A stretch of DNA of 64,000 nucleotides from Dactylorhiza incarnata. Its lineage: Eukaryota; Streptophyta; Magnoliopsida; Asparagales; Orchidaceae. Location: assembly GCA_033032865.1 (NCBI GenBank), contig JAWHQI010000619.1, forward strand, positions 310,001-374,000. Reading direction: 5' to 3'. The first letter of the stretch is position 1, and every line of letters begins with the position of its first letter. Both the position numbers and the translations under genes were made by a program. The notes under the pieces are model-generated. The model was not told the DNA's origin, made no database searches, and saw nothing but the letters and a program-made list of their open reading frames with translations. Below are positions 36,742 through 47,350 of the stretch, piece after piece.

Positions 36742-38100
36742 ATGGCGTGAGCTAAGCAGCAGTCGTTGCGGTCTGAGAAAGCTCACGCGGTCCGAACTGA
36801 CGCGACTTCTGCTTTTCGATCGGCCAATCATAAGGAATGTCGCTTAACTCAAAGCGAGTTAGATGATTTTATTGCAGAATATATGGTTGGAAGCAATGTA
36901 ACCGCCCGGCTTCCGTTACATGACGAGCGGATAAATTCTTCGTCTTCTACTAAGATCGCCATTCCCGTCGATCACTTTAAGTATGGCTTCAGATTTCCCC
37001 CTCCTCTTGAAGTCATCACTATTCTCGATCACTATGGGGTCCTGCAGCTGCCACAGTCGTTCCTTTGAACAAGCCGGTTACTCCGGCCGCTCCAGTTCTG
37101 ACCCAAAGGGAGAAAAGACAAAAGAAATCCGACCCGCAGTGGTCTGAAGATGAGAGCCCGGCTTCTTCGGGCGAGTTCGAGTTTCTTCGTTCTTGCAGTA
37201 ATCCACGCGATCTGAAGGGAAAGCCGACGGTCCTTTGGCATAAGGATGGTGACTGCGTGCAGTTATCCACTGCTCTCCCATTCTGGGGGAGTGAGAAAAT
37301 TAGCCGGCATTTGTTAGCCGCCGGGGCTGCCATGTATGGCCGAAAAACTTTGAAGAGATTGAAGAGAGTTCCAGAAGAGGAACTTTCCAGAGTAGCCGCA
37401 CAGGCCGGCGCCTTGGGTTTTGCGGCCAACCATTTTATGGCCCTTTTGTATAAATAACTGGTATCGGCCCATACTTATCTGGAGAAGAAGTTCGCCAACC
37501 AGGCTGATGAGAATGCTAAGCTTAAGGAGATTATTGCGGTAAGTTTTCGACAAACACTTCGGGCTTATCATTTTCAGACCGCGCGACCTGATATCTATCC
37601 TCTTTTTGTAGCATCAATATGACATGGACAACCCGGATTTCCAAGACAAGGTCTTCCCTCATGTAGCCGAAGGGATTGATGGTGCTCTGAATCGTTTACG
37701 AGATCGGGACGGCATAGCCACGGGTTTCGAAGATACGACCTTTCCAAATCTCTACCCTGGCCTGAAGGATAAGCTATACGAGATCACCCTTCGAGCTAAA
37801 GGGAAAAACATGGTTGAATCTAGCGGTAGCGAGGAAGAAAGTAGTGATGAAGAAGCCGAAAAAGAGCCCGCCAGGGATGTCGAAGGAGAAAAAGATGGCT
37901 CTAATGTGGAATCCAGCGATTCTGAAGAGACCGGACGATCTCGGACTCGCAAGTCGGGCGGCTCAGGTACTTCGGAAAGCTCGAGTGGTAGCTCCTCGGG
38001 TTCCTCCACTCCCAGCAGAGGATATTCGCCTGACGTAAACATTTCTGGCGATGAAGATTCGAGTTCTCCTACAACCAAGAAACTCAAGCCTGACGAGTAG
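36742..38100 (+). pseudogene. Tat antisense additional ORF B, spliced, broken
   Basis: ATG 36742 is followed by TGA at 36748. The frame then reads a segment with DHFKYGFRFPPPLEVITILDHYGV, which resembles the N-terminal part of the plant Transposase_28 ('putative gypsy type transposon') family; this is recognition, not a search. The frame shifts near 37060, continues through FWGSEKISRHLLAAGAAMYG, has TAA at 37455, then FANQADENAKLKEIIA to an intron (37539-37611). Exon 2 starts HQYDMDNPDFQDKVF in phase. The C-terminus is acidic and Ser-rich (SSGSEEESSDEEAEK) ending KKLKPDE and TAG. Two nonsense codons and one frameshift mark a decayed copy. Confidence 0.62.
37539..37611 (+). other. Intron in additional ORF B
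   Basis: Textbook plant intron of 73 bp: donor GCG|GTAAGT at 37539, T-rich tract, acceptor CTTTTTGTAG| at 37611. The reading frame before (AKLKEIIA) and after (HQYDMDNP) is open, and the exon-exon junction keeps phase 0, which supports removal by splicing on the plus strand, antisense to pol. Confidence 0.7.
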
Positions 38101-39250
38101 CTCCTTTTTGTAATTTTCTTTTGTTTTTTACTTTTGCACGACCGATGGTTTGGTTTTGTCAACCGGTCGGTCTTAAATCAATGTAAAGATATTCTGAAAA
38201 AAAAATGGAAAACTTTTACCTATTCAGCGGTTTGTCTTTACTTACTTGTGTTCACTGCGATCTCCTTCTGTGTTAGATAATTGACCCTTCTAACCAAGTC
38301 GTGCGACTTAATATTTAACTCACCCGGTTAGGATAATGATCTTCATAGGATTCCGGTAAAGTAATCATTAGCAAAAAACCCAATCTCATAGCTTGCTTCT
38401 TCAATCCTGATCTAGCTGACTTGATTCATCCCGAGAAGGTGTTAACTTATTATGAATATATTATGATATCCAGGGAGCCGGACATAACCAAGCCGCGCGG
38501 TTGCTACTAGATTCTGCATACTTGTTTTTTCAGGATAAAGAATGCCAAGTCATAAGAACAACCCACAGACCGAGCGTCCAGTGTTTTAACTCAAACGACT
38601 TGCAATTGAGATTGCTGCAAGCCCCATCTCCGTGAATATAGCTATAACCGATCAGGGAATTGACAAAACCAAGCCGTGCGACCATATCCTGGCTTTGCAA
38701 GGCAGAATACGAAATCATAAGAAAAATAGTTGATAGACCGCGCGATTAACATTTAACCAGAATGATTGATATGACAGCTTTACATAACATCAGCTAATAA
38801 CCCGCACGGACTGCATATAATTTGCGCGGTTAGCAGCTTTGATACTTGCAATGAGAATCATAATTGCTTGATCGAGAAGAGCCAGTTATTAGCCGAACGA
38901 ATCGAATTGAAACCCATAAATATAGATCCATGACCCGAATGGCGAGGTCGACCAATCATGATTATTCTCGATCCCCCAATATTTGCCTTGTGTCTTTTTA
39001 TTGTCCTGTTTATTTCAAACCATCCGGTCTGAAAATCACACCGCATGGCATCTTTGGGACCTGTTCATTCTAAACCGCCCAGTTTGATAACCAGACATCC
39101 TGATAAATACTTATTTCAAACCGCCCGGTTTGAGTATAAAGTTGGCCGGTTTGTGATGTACATATGAATCCTGCTTTTTTCTTCAAATGGTCTAGAATGA
39201 CCATATACGATGAGATAATTCCCTGTAATGTAAAAAGATGACTACAGACC
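38101..39250. repeat. Non-coding spacer rich in AACCGCSCGGTT palindromes
   Basis: No gene. At least ten imperfect palindromes of the AACCG-NN-CGGTT type occur: AAGTCGTGCGACTT (~38297), AAGCCGCGCGGTT (~38492), AAGCCGTGCGACC (~38672), GACCGCGCGATT (~38736), AAACCGCCCAGTTT (~39074) and TCAAACCGCCCGGTTTGA (~39117). The middle two bases vary while arms stay complementary. More copies lie at 33798, 36285, 36492, 36648 and 37575. Confidence 0.75.
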
Positions 39251-39254
39251 CAGA

Positions 39255-39700
39255 TGACCAAGTGGGCAGGTGTGCCTAGGCGGCGAACATTGCTTTCCTC
39301 AAGTGGTCATAAGGGCTGTAAGTGACTCGACTGCCCTCCTGCTTGGGGGTCACAAGCTGAGTTGATCAATTGGGCAGGTGTGGTTATGCTGCGGGGGCTC
39401 TACCGACATTGCTTTCCTCAGAGGGATCAACTCAATTGTGGGTTGTAAACGACTCGACTGCTCTCCCGCCTGGGGTTACAAGCCGAGTTGATCAATTGGG
39501 CAGGTGTGGTTATGCCGCGGGGGCTCTACCGACATTGCTTTCCTCAGAGGGATCAACTCAGTTGTGGGTTCCGCCCAGGAGTTGCTTGAGAGTACCTTAG
39601 AGTATTCGATGGTTATAGACTAAGATGACTAGTTGGGCAGGTGTGGTTATGCCGCGGGGGCTCTACCGACATTGCTTTCCTCAGAAAGATCATCAAAGTT
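39255..39700. repeat. Four-copy ~120-bp tandem repeat
   Basis: Copies share GGGCAGGTGTGGTTATGCCG, CGGGGGCTCTACCGACATTG and CTTTCCTCAGAGGGATCA, starting near 39268, 39371, 39497 and 39635. The 76-codon ORF over it (39370-39600) is repeat-derived. Non-coding; role unknown. Confidence 0.8.
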
Positions 39701-40032
39701 ATAACCATATCCCTTTCGGAGTATGATAGAGCTAACAATCACCCAGACTTGGTGCGTTAGATATCAACCGAGATCTGAGATTCTGAAAACCACCGCACGG
39801 GAATTGGCAAGATGCCACTACACATGTGCGAAAACTCCCCGCTACATGTGGTCGACGTGGGCTTACACTAATGACTACAATCCGAGGGGGTTCAAGCAGA
39901 ATTCAGCGATGTCTCCGCGGTTCAGTGAGTTTGATATATAAAGAAAGTAAGAAAAATTTAGACAAGAAGAAGTGTCAGTACGGGGCTTTTCATTGAGTAT
40001 CTAAAAAATGCTTAAAATGAAGAAAACATTTT
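39701..40032. other. Pol-proximal 3' spacer of minus Tat element
   Basis: 330 bp between the tandem repeat and the integrase stop. I see no gene, primer site or clear polypurine tract. Confidence 0.5.
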
Positions 40033-42342
40033 TTATGGATAAAAACGTTTGAGATCGTCACCGCTCCAAGTGCGTGAAATGTCTTCTCCGTCGCTTGTTT
40101 GGAGGCGGTAGGCCCCATTTCTCAAGGCCTCTTTGATGATGAATGGCCCTGCCCAGTTGGGATTCAGCTTTCCAACAGTGCCAGATCTGGCTGCAGCATC
40201 TACCTTCTTTAGTACCAAATCCCCGACTACAAACTGTTTTACCCTGACATTCTTGTCAAAGTATTTTGCCATCCTACTTTTGACTTCTGCCTGTCTGATT
40301 GTTGCTTCGTCCTGAAGTTCTTTGATCAGATCCAAACTATACTTGATAGCCTCGTCATTTTCATCTATCCATGCTTCTCCTCCCTCGTTTGCATACACTA
40401 CTCTTGGAGTGACCACCTCAAACTCTATAGGAACAACAGCCTCCGAGCCATGGGATAGTTTGAATGGTGTTTCTCCCGTAGCGGAAGATGGGGTGGTACG
40501 AAGAGTCCAAAGGATAGAAGGGAGTTGGTCTGCCCAATTTCCTTTTTGATTCAAGACCCTCTTCATCAAGAGTCGCTGAATCTGTCGATTCGCTGCATCT
40601 ACCTGACCATTTGTTCTTGGATGATGCACTGAAGCAAACCGAAGATCAATCCCCACCTAATCGCAAAAGTTTATCATCTCTGGATTGTTAAATTGCGGAC
40701 CATTGTCGGTGACAATTGCTAGCGGAATTCCATGCCGGCAGACAATCTCTCCCGAGATGAAGTTCCGGATAATTTGAGTTGTAGTTTTTGCCAATGCTTT
40801 TACCTGAATCCATTTGCTGAAGTAGTCGATCATTACAATGATAAAACGACGCTGGCCACTGGCTACTGGGAAGGGTCCGATAAGATCCATCCCCCATACT
40901 GTGAAGGGCCACGACGTAGTTATTAATCTGAGTGACTGAGCAGGCAAATGCTGAAGAGGAGCGAACTTTTGACACTGAACACACCGCTTGGCAAATGCTT
41001 CAACGTCCTTTCAAATGGTTTGCCAATAATATCCTTGCCTCAAAATCCTCTTTTCCAATGTCTTTGCTCCAGAGTGACTGCCGCACTCCCCAGAATGGAC
41101 TTCTTGTAGTATAGTGGGGATCTCTTCTTCCGAGACGCATCGAGCCAAAGGCGAGATGAAAGTTTTTCGATACAAGATTCCAGCCACCAAGCAATAATAA
41201 GCCGCTTTTCTCCTGAATCTCCTTCTGTCTTTGATAGATTCGTGGAAATCTCCTTTTGTCAGGTATAATTCATAAGGATCCATCCAGGAAGGATGTTGAT
41301 CGATTTGCATTAGTTCCCCCTCCTCTGTAGCTGGATGAAAAAGCTTAGAGGTCACTCATCCTGATGGAAGACCGAACTTTGATAACTCATCGGCTTCTCC
41401 ATTCTGAGTCCTCGGGATATGTTCGATGACGAAAGATTAAAATCTTCCAATCTCTTCTTTTGCTAGCAGTAGATATTTCCGTAATGTTGGCTCACGTGTT
41501 TCATAGTTGCCCAAAACCTGCGAAGCCATTACCAGAGAATCAGTTTTTACATGTACATGCTCTATGCCCAGTTCTTTCGCAAGCCTTAGCCCGGCTAGAA
41601 GCGCATCATATTCGTCTTGATTATTCGTCACCGAAAAAAAGAACTTGATTGCCTGTTTGAGCTTAAGACCATTAGGACTGAGCAAGATTACTCCTGCTCC
41701 TGCCGAGTTCTTCCCCGAAGCACCATCCATGAAGATAGTCCAGGCCCAAGGGGACTTCCCTACTTGCTCAGAATCTGATTCTGGTATATCGACCATGAAA
41801 TCTGCCAAGACTTGGGCCTTGATTGCGTTTCTGGGGATATAAGTTATTTCAAACTCGCTTAGCTCGATGGCCCACTTGGCTAATCTTCCGGAATGGTCAG
41901 GCTTTTCCAGGATGTTCCTTAATGGATGGTCTGTGATTACTTGGATTGGATGTGCTTGGAAATAAGGTCGGAGCCTTCTTGAGGATTGAACCAGAGCCAG
42001 AGCCAGCTTTTCCAGGATCGAATATCTCGTTTCTGCATCTTTAAGTGTATGGCTAACATAGTATATAGGAAACTGCCTCTTCTTTTCTTCTCGAACGAGA
42101 ACAGAGCTGACAGCATCGGGTCCAACCCCCAAATATAGGAACAGAGTTTCCCCTTCACGAGGGCGCTGGAGAATAGGAGTCGATGTTAATTGTTTCTTCA
42201 GTTGATCAAATGCGTCATCGCACTCCTTGTCCCACTCAAACTTCGACCCTCATCGGAGTATTTTGAAGAAAGGAGCACTTTTATCTCCTGATTTAGAGAT
42301 AAACCTGCTCAGTCCTGCCAATCTTCCTCCAAGTTGTTGTAC
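40033..42342 (-). pseudogene. Tat pol, RNase H, archaeal-type RNase H and integrase
   Basis: Same frame as 42343-44103, interrupted only by stop codons (near 42256, at 41437, near 41357, 41011 and 40657) with no frameshift. Order: RT-linked RNase H (YYVSHTLKDAETRYSILEKLAL; HSGRLAKWAIELSEF), archaeal-type RNase H (WTIFMDGASGKNSAGAGVIL; TNNQDEYDALLAGLRLA), integrase zinc finger (HSGECGSHSGAKTLEK ... CVQCQKFAP), core (WGMDLIGPFP; IVTDNGPQF) and C-terminal domain (RVKQFVVGDLVLKKV; LNPNWAGPFII). The third catalytic residue reads NGQVDAANR, with Asp where Glu is usual, so integrase is probably impaired. Confidence 0.9.
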
Positions 42343-44103
42343 TTATTTTGTATTACGAGGAGGGGGTATTTCTAGTATGGCCTTTACCTTATCGGGATTT
42401 GTTGCAAGGCCATCGGGCGTACGGAGATGTCCAAGAAACTTTCCCTTATTTGCCCCAAACACACATTTCAAAGGGTTTAATTTTAATTTGAACCTCCGTA
42501 GAGTAGCGAACGTCTCTACGAGGTCTGCCAAGTGAATTGAGAAGGTTTTACTTTTTAGGAGGAGGTCATCAACATAAACCTCGAGGTTCCTTCCTTTCTG
42601 CTGCTTAAAGACGGTGTCCTTCATCCTTTGGTATATTGCCCCTGCATTCTTAAGCCCAAAGGGCATTACGAGGTAACAGTAACAACCATCGTTCGTGATG
42701 AAAGACGTATGCGGGATATCAGGTTTATGCATTTTGATTTGGTGATAACCAGAAAATGCATCGAGAAAGCTCATGAAGTTATACCCAACCGCGGAATCTA
42801 CTAAAACATCTATCCGAGGCAAAGGGTAGCAATCTTTGGGGCACGCTTTATTGAGTTTTGTGAAATCTACACACATGCGCCATTTTCCCCCAGATTTTTT
42901 CACCATTACAACATTTGACATCCAAGTGGGGTATTGGATTTCAGAAATGAAATTTGCTTTAAGAAGTTTTGCAACTTCTTCTTTGATGGGTACCGCCAAC
43001 TTGGATGCCACCTTTCTCTTCTTTTGTTGGATCGGTTTGAATTCAGGGGAGACATTGAGGTGATGGCAGGCAATATCTGGATCTACTCCAGGCATATCTT
43101 CCGCCGACCACGCGAAGATGTCCAGATTCTTCAATAGACAGGAGATCGGTTGAATCTTCTCCTCTTCTGGTAGTTCGGCATTGATGATTAGTTTCTTTTC
43201 TTCCCCTTCAGCAATGGGGATCTCTTGGGTCTCCTGGACAGGTTCCAGGTGAGCCATTTCTCGCTCTGTGCTTCCCTTTACCTCTTCCAGGGGCCTGGAC
43301 ACTTTGTGAACGTCATTCTGAAGTTCGGGAAATGGCGTCTCGGTGATCACATTGACTATTTTTACATAGCATTCCCGAGCGACTCTTGGATCACTTCGGA
43401 TCCGATATTGACGTCCTTCGGCAGCGAACTTTAAAGCAAAGTGAAATGTGGATACTATTTCCTTGTAAGCGTTCAGGATTGGCCTTCCAAAGATTGCACA
43501 ATAACTGTTCGGGGCTTCCACCACTACGAAGCTTATCAGCTTTGTTATGCCTCCCAATGACACCAAAAGCTTTACACACCCTTCCACTTCTTTCTTTTCT
43601 CCCGAGAAGCCGTAGAGGGGCCCTTCCGTGGAGAGCAGAGACTTCCCATTCTTAAGGGCTTCGAATGTTTGACGGAAAATGAGGTTAACTGAACTACCGA
43701 TATCGATCAGAATTTTGTGCACAGTGTAGTTCTCGATAACTGCCTTTATAACTACAGCATCATCGAAAGGGTTTGCATTCGGGGGAAGGTCTTCTTGGCC
43801 GAAAGTAACGATCGACCTTTCTGGGGCGGAAGTGGAGGCGGCCGCCACTTCTTGCTTGGAGATTCTTCCAATGCTGGATTTTCGAGAGGATTCTGCCCCT
43901 GCTCCACCATGGATACAGTAGACGTTGCCGAGGGGACCAACGTCATTTACTTCTACGCATTCGGTGACAGGATGTATATCCCCTACCCGGAAGTTTGGGA
44001 GAAACTTCCCCTCCGCAACCAAAAGTTGGGCGAGGTACTAGACGGGCATGGATTTGGCAAGTATCCAACTTGGGGGGACCTCGACCACTTCCAAAAGTGC
44101 CAT
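42343..44103 (-). pseudogene. Tat pol, protease and reverse transcriptase
   Basis: The frame starts at ATG 44103 on the minus strand and has one TAG near 44038 before the open part from 44022. Protease: ILIDIGSSVNLIF (Asp codon near 43704), with Ile in place of the usual Thr/Ser of DT/SG; the flap region GFSGEKKEVEG and AIFGRPILN are present. RT: FISEIQYPTWMSNVVMVKK, WRMCVDFTKLNKACPKDCYPLPRID, FLDAFSGYHQIKMH, VMPFGLKNAGAIYQRM and YVDDLLLKS (42567-42578). There is no gag upstream: the sequence changes to the LTR-like GC-rich region at 44104. Confidence 0.9.
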
Positions 44104-44774
44104 TTCTAGTACCCCTGGGGGGCTATTTATAGAGAAATCCTGGGGGGGGTCTAGGCGAGGATACTGCCTCTGCTCGCGAGTTACAAGGGCTACTCACCCA
44201 TACTCGCGAGATACCCACCCATACTCGCGAGATACTCGCCCAAGCTCGCCGCTGCTCACCTCTGCTCGCCCCTGCTCGCCCCTGCTCGCCCCTGCTCGCC
44301 TCTGCTCGCCTCTGCTCGCCTCTGCTCGCCCCTGCTCGCCTCTGCTCGTCTCTGGTCTCCCCTTGCTCTCCATACTCGCCCCTTGCTCGCCATACTCACC
44401 CCTGCTCGCCTCTGCTCGCCTCTTGTCACCTCTGCTCGCCCCTGCTCGCCTCTGCTCGCCTCTGCTCGCCTCTGCTCGCCCCTGCTCGCCTCTGGTCACC
44501 TCTACTCGCCCCTGCTCGCCCCTGCTCGCCTCTGCTCGCCTCTAGTAGCCCCTTGCTCGCCATACACGCCCCTTGCTTGCCCAGCTCGCGCCTTGCTCCT
44601 GCTGGCTGAGTTGCCTTGTGTCATGGACTGCCGGCTTCTGTGCTGACCTTTTGACCTTGACTTCAGCCTACGTGGCTTTGAATGGGCCTACCCTCGGAGA
44701 ATGAGGGTTGTACACTGCAGTCCCGTCCCTCTTCTTTTAGTGTGAGTCTTGGAGGTACATTTTTTGTACCAACA
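44104..44774 (+). repeat. 5'-truncated Tat LTR of the plus-strand element
   Basis: Ends GGTACATTTTTTGTACCAACA at 44774, resembling in reverse complement the satellite-side end of the minus Tat element. CTATTTATAG at 44124-44133 could act as a TATA element on either strand. Most of R/U5 is a 10-bp repeat array. The expected upstream U3 is missing because the minus-strand pol frame begins at 44103. I see no convincing primer site after 44774. Confidence 0.5.
44236..44600. repeat. 10-bp tandem repeat, CTCGCCYCTG
   Basis: About 30 copies alternating CTCGCCCCTG and CTCGCCTCTG with a few variants (TTGCTCGCCATA). The ORFs over it on both strands are repeat artefacts. Such C-rich arrays are prone to slippage, so copy number should vary between copies of the LTR. 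Confidence 0.9.
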
Positions 44775-44832
44775 GAACGAACACGCGACTTTCAGATCCG
44801 GAGTGTTTTGGTGAAATCAGTGGATTTTCAGG

Positions 44833-45604
44833 ATGTCAGATCATAGGCATCATTCTCGTCGGTCTCCTATCTGTCACCCCTCGAACAATCCAACTTCATT
44901 AGAAGATTTGGCGCGTCGCTTCGAGCTTCGCGTCGAGCAAGCTCTTCGAGAGGCCGCTCGAGCTCGCCGAGAGATCGCTCAGACTCAGCAAGAGTCTGCC
45001 AGGTAGTTTGAAGTTCTGAGTCAGACCCTGGTCGCAATCTCTCAGAAGCTTCTTCCCCAATCTAGTCAGATCGCTACCCCTGACGGCTTGGTAGGCGGTC
45101 ACCCTCTTGATCATCCGACCTCCCAACCCGCAGCTCCTATGCGACCTCAAGCCGGAGAGTTCGTAGCCCGCTAGGATTTCTTCAGAACAGCAGCTCAGGG
45201 ACCTTCTGCTCAGGCCCTGAATTTCCAAGAGGATTGTGTCTATCCTCCATCCCCTGCTATTTCCTTTCCATCTCCTTTCGACGCTGTTGAAGCGGAGGAG
45301 CCTTCCCCCTTTACTGAAAGAGTTCATTGGGAGTCAATTCCCAACGGCTTCAGGGAACCCTGTCTGCTCATGTTTACGGGGGAGAGTGACCCAATCTCTC
45401 ATATCCAAGCCTTTGAGTTTGTTGTGGCTCTAAGAACACTCTCCGATGTTATGAAGTGTAAGTTGTTGATCACTTCCTTCGATGGGCAAGCCCGGGAGTG
45501 GTTTTATAAGCTGTCTTCCCAATCCATCCCGAGCTTCGCCGTCCTGAGGCACGAGCTTCTTTTGATGTTTGAAACCTCTAAGAAGTGGAAGAGTGGACCT
45601 ACAG
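44833..45604 (+). pseudogene. Tat gag, 5' part
   Basis: ATG 44833 opens a frame of 257 codons up to the solo LTR, with TAG stops at 45004 and 45172. N-terminal Arg-rich region (LEDLARRFELRVEQALREAARARRE) looks helical. The gag core follows with FTGESDPISHIQAFEF and LLITSFDGQAREWFYKL, typical of Ty3 gag. It stops at the target duplication TACAG (45600-45604) and resumes on the other side of the inserted LTR. Confidence 0.82.
45600..45604. repeat. Target-site duplication of solo LTR, left copy
   Basis: TACAG, repeated at 50751-50755 directly after the LTR end TTACA. Removing one copy with the LTR rejoins the gag core in phase. Confidence 0.95.
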
Positions 45605-46814
45605 TGTAACATCCCCCAAACAACTAGACCCCTAGAGTGGTTTTTTCATGACTAGGTCATGACAAAACCCTAGGAAGCTTGAAGAGATCACTTGGCCTTA
45701 GGCTTGAAGGAGAAGAGCACCTTGGTCTGCAAATAGCAATTTCCAGTTAACAAGCATAGGGTTGGACTTTAGGGCCTCACCTTGACCCTTGGACCCAACC
45801 AAGGCACACCTAACCCTTTGGAGGGTACCTTAGAGCATTTAGGACCTATTGGGGTCAACCAAAGTGGCCAAATTGACCAAAGTCAACCCTAGCCTCAAAT
45901 AAGTCAAACCACCATATTTAGGGTCAATTAGGGTTCAAATGGGACCAATTGACTTTCCCCAAGTTCCATTGGTCACTAAGGGAGGCCAATAGGTCAACAT
46001 TTACCCATTGGGCCTAATTAATTTCACCAATTTGACTAAAGTAGACACTTGGTCAACCTTGCCCAAAAAGAGGGGAAAAGGCTAACTCAAGCCCAATCCA
46101 CATGGGCTAGGCCTAATTGGAGTAGCCCATTAGCTTAGGAGGCTGATAATTACCAGGAGTTACCACTCAATTTCTGTAAATGGTAATTAGGAGAGAGAAA
46201 TCTCATTTTCTCCAAGAATGGAGGAGAGAGAAGGAGAGGGATTAATGTCCATTCATGGCAATTAGGAGTTACACTCTTCCCCCTCCCCAATTAACCCATA
46301 TAACTCCTTCAGTGGATGGAGAGGAGGAGTTTCCCCACCTTACCTGAAGAATTTGAGCCCCCAAGATAGGAGATTGCAAAGGTGCCAAAGCTTCAAGGTC
46401 GGCCATGGCCAACAGGAAATCGGCAAGGAGTCACCCCTCCACACAGGTCCGATCCGCCTCCTCTCCCTTAGTGCTAGATCTTTTCATAATTTGGGGCTTG
46501 ATTCGAGCTCAATTGGGCTTGGATCGTGCTTCCAAAAGGGCTCGGTTCGAGCACTTTTTCCCCTCCTCTAAAACTCGATTCCGCACCTCCGGTCGGCCAA
46601 CCACCCCCTATCGCCGGCCACCACCTCAACGGAGGTGGTGGTGGCATTGGCTGGCCGGGAAGCGGCACAGTTGGCCGGGAAATCATCCCGCAAAGAAGCC
46701 CAAGACGGGCTGTCGCGCGCCGTCCATCCAACGGGGATGATGACTAAGAGCCGTTGGATTTGCCGTGATCAGCTATTCGTATATAAATGATTATGTTATA
46801 TACTTATTTCATTA

Positions 46815-47350
46815 ATTCGTCGAACTAAGTAGAAGAAATTTGAGTTCGTCGAACTGATGTTTGAGTTCGTCGAACTGAACCCGGAATTAATTCGTCGAAC
46901 GAAATTAATTCAGCGAACTGAATCCGGAGTAAATGATTAGGTTATAACCTTATTTCATTAATTCGTCGTACGGAGTAGAAGAAGTTTTGAGTTCGTCGAA
47001 CTGATGGTTGAGTTCGTCGAACTGAACCCGGAGTTCGTCGAACAGAACTCGTTTGTCGAACACACTCTGGTGTTTGTCGAACTGATAGTAGAGTTCATCG
47101 AACTGAACCCGGAGTTTGTCAAATAGAATTCGTTTGACGAACACACTCTGGAGATCGTCGAACTGATAGTTGAGTTCGGCGAACTGAACACGGAGTTCGT
47201 CGAACGGAGTTAATTCGCCAAACTGAATTAATTCATCGAACTGAATTAATTCGTCGAACGAAGATCAGATTTTGTCGAGCGCACTGAAGCATGGCGTTCG
47301 TCGAACACAAATCATATTTCGTCGAATGCATATCATATTTCGTCGAACGC
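46815..47350. repeat. GTTCGTCGAAC palindrome array in solo LTR
   Basis: About 24 full or near copies in 535 bp, spaced roughly 15-30 bp. Typical forms are GTTCGTCGAACTGA and ATTCGTCGAACGAA; degenerate forms include GTTCATCGAAC and GTTTGTCGAAC. The corresponding place in the related LTR at 55410-61599 lacks the array. The same core is in the copia element at the left of the window. Confidence 0.9.

Larger units (their letters stand above)
33232..44103 (-). mobile_element. Tat-lineage Ty3/gypsy element with antisense additional ORFs
   Basis: On the minus strand pol runs 44103 to 40033 (protease, RT, RNase H, second archaeal-type RNase H, integrase), the dual-RNase-H layout of the Tat lineage. 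Beyond pol, toward 33232, two ORF clusters read on the opposite strand; antisense additional ORFs between pol and the 3' LTR are known in Tat elements such as Retand. The low-coordinate end TGTTGAAACC abuts satellite at 33232 and resembles, in reverse complement, the LTR end GTACC-AACA at 44774. Gag and the 5' LTR are absent, so the element is truncated at about 44103. Confidence 0.82.

Noticed and set aside
44194..44646. Arg/Glu/Ala- or Ser/Pro/Leu-rich ORFs on both strands.
   Set aside because: Pure translation of a 10-bp tandem repeat; all frames are open because the repeat lacks stops.
46474..46740. GC-rich overlapping ORFs (GGGGGIGWPG... and its antisense) in the solo LTR.
   Set aside because: Short, Pro/Gly-rich, open on both strands because of base composition; not preserved in the sister LTR.
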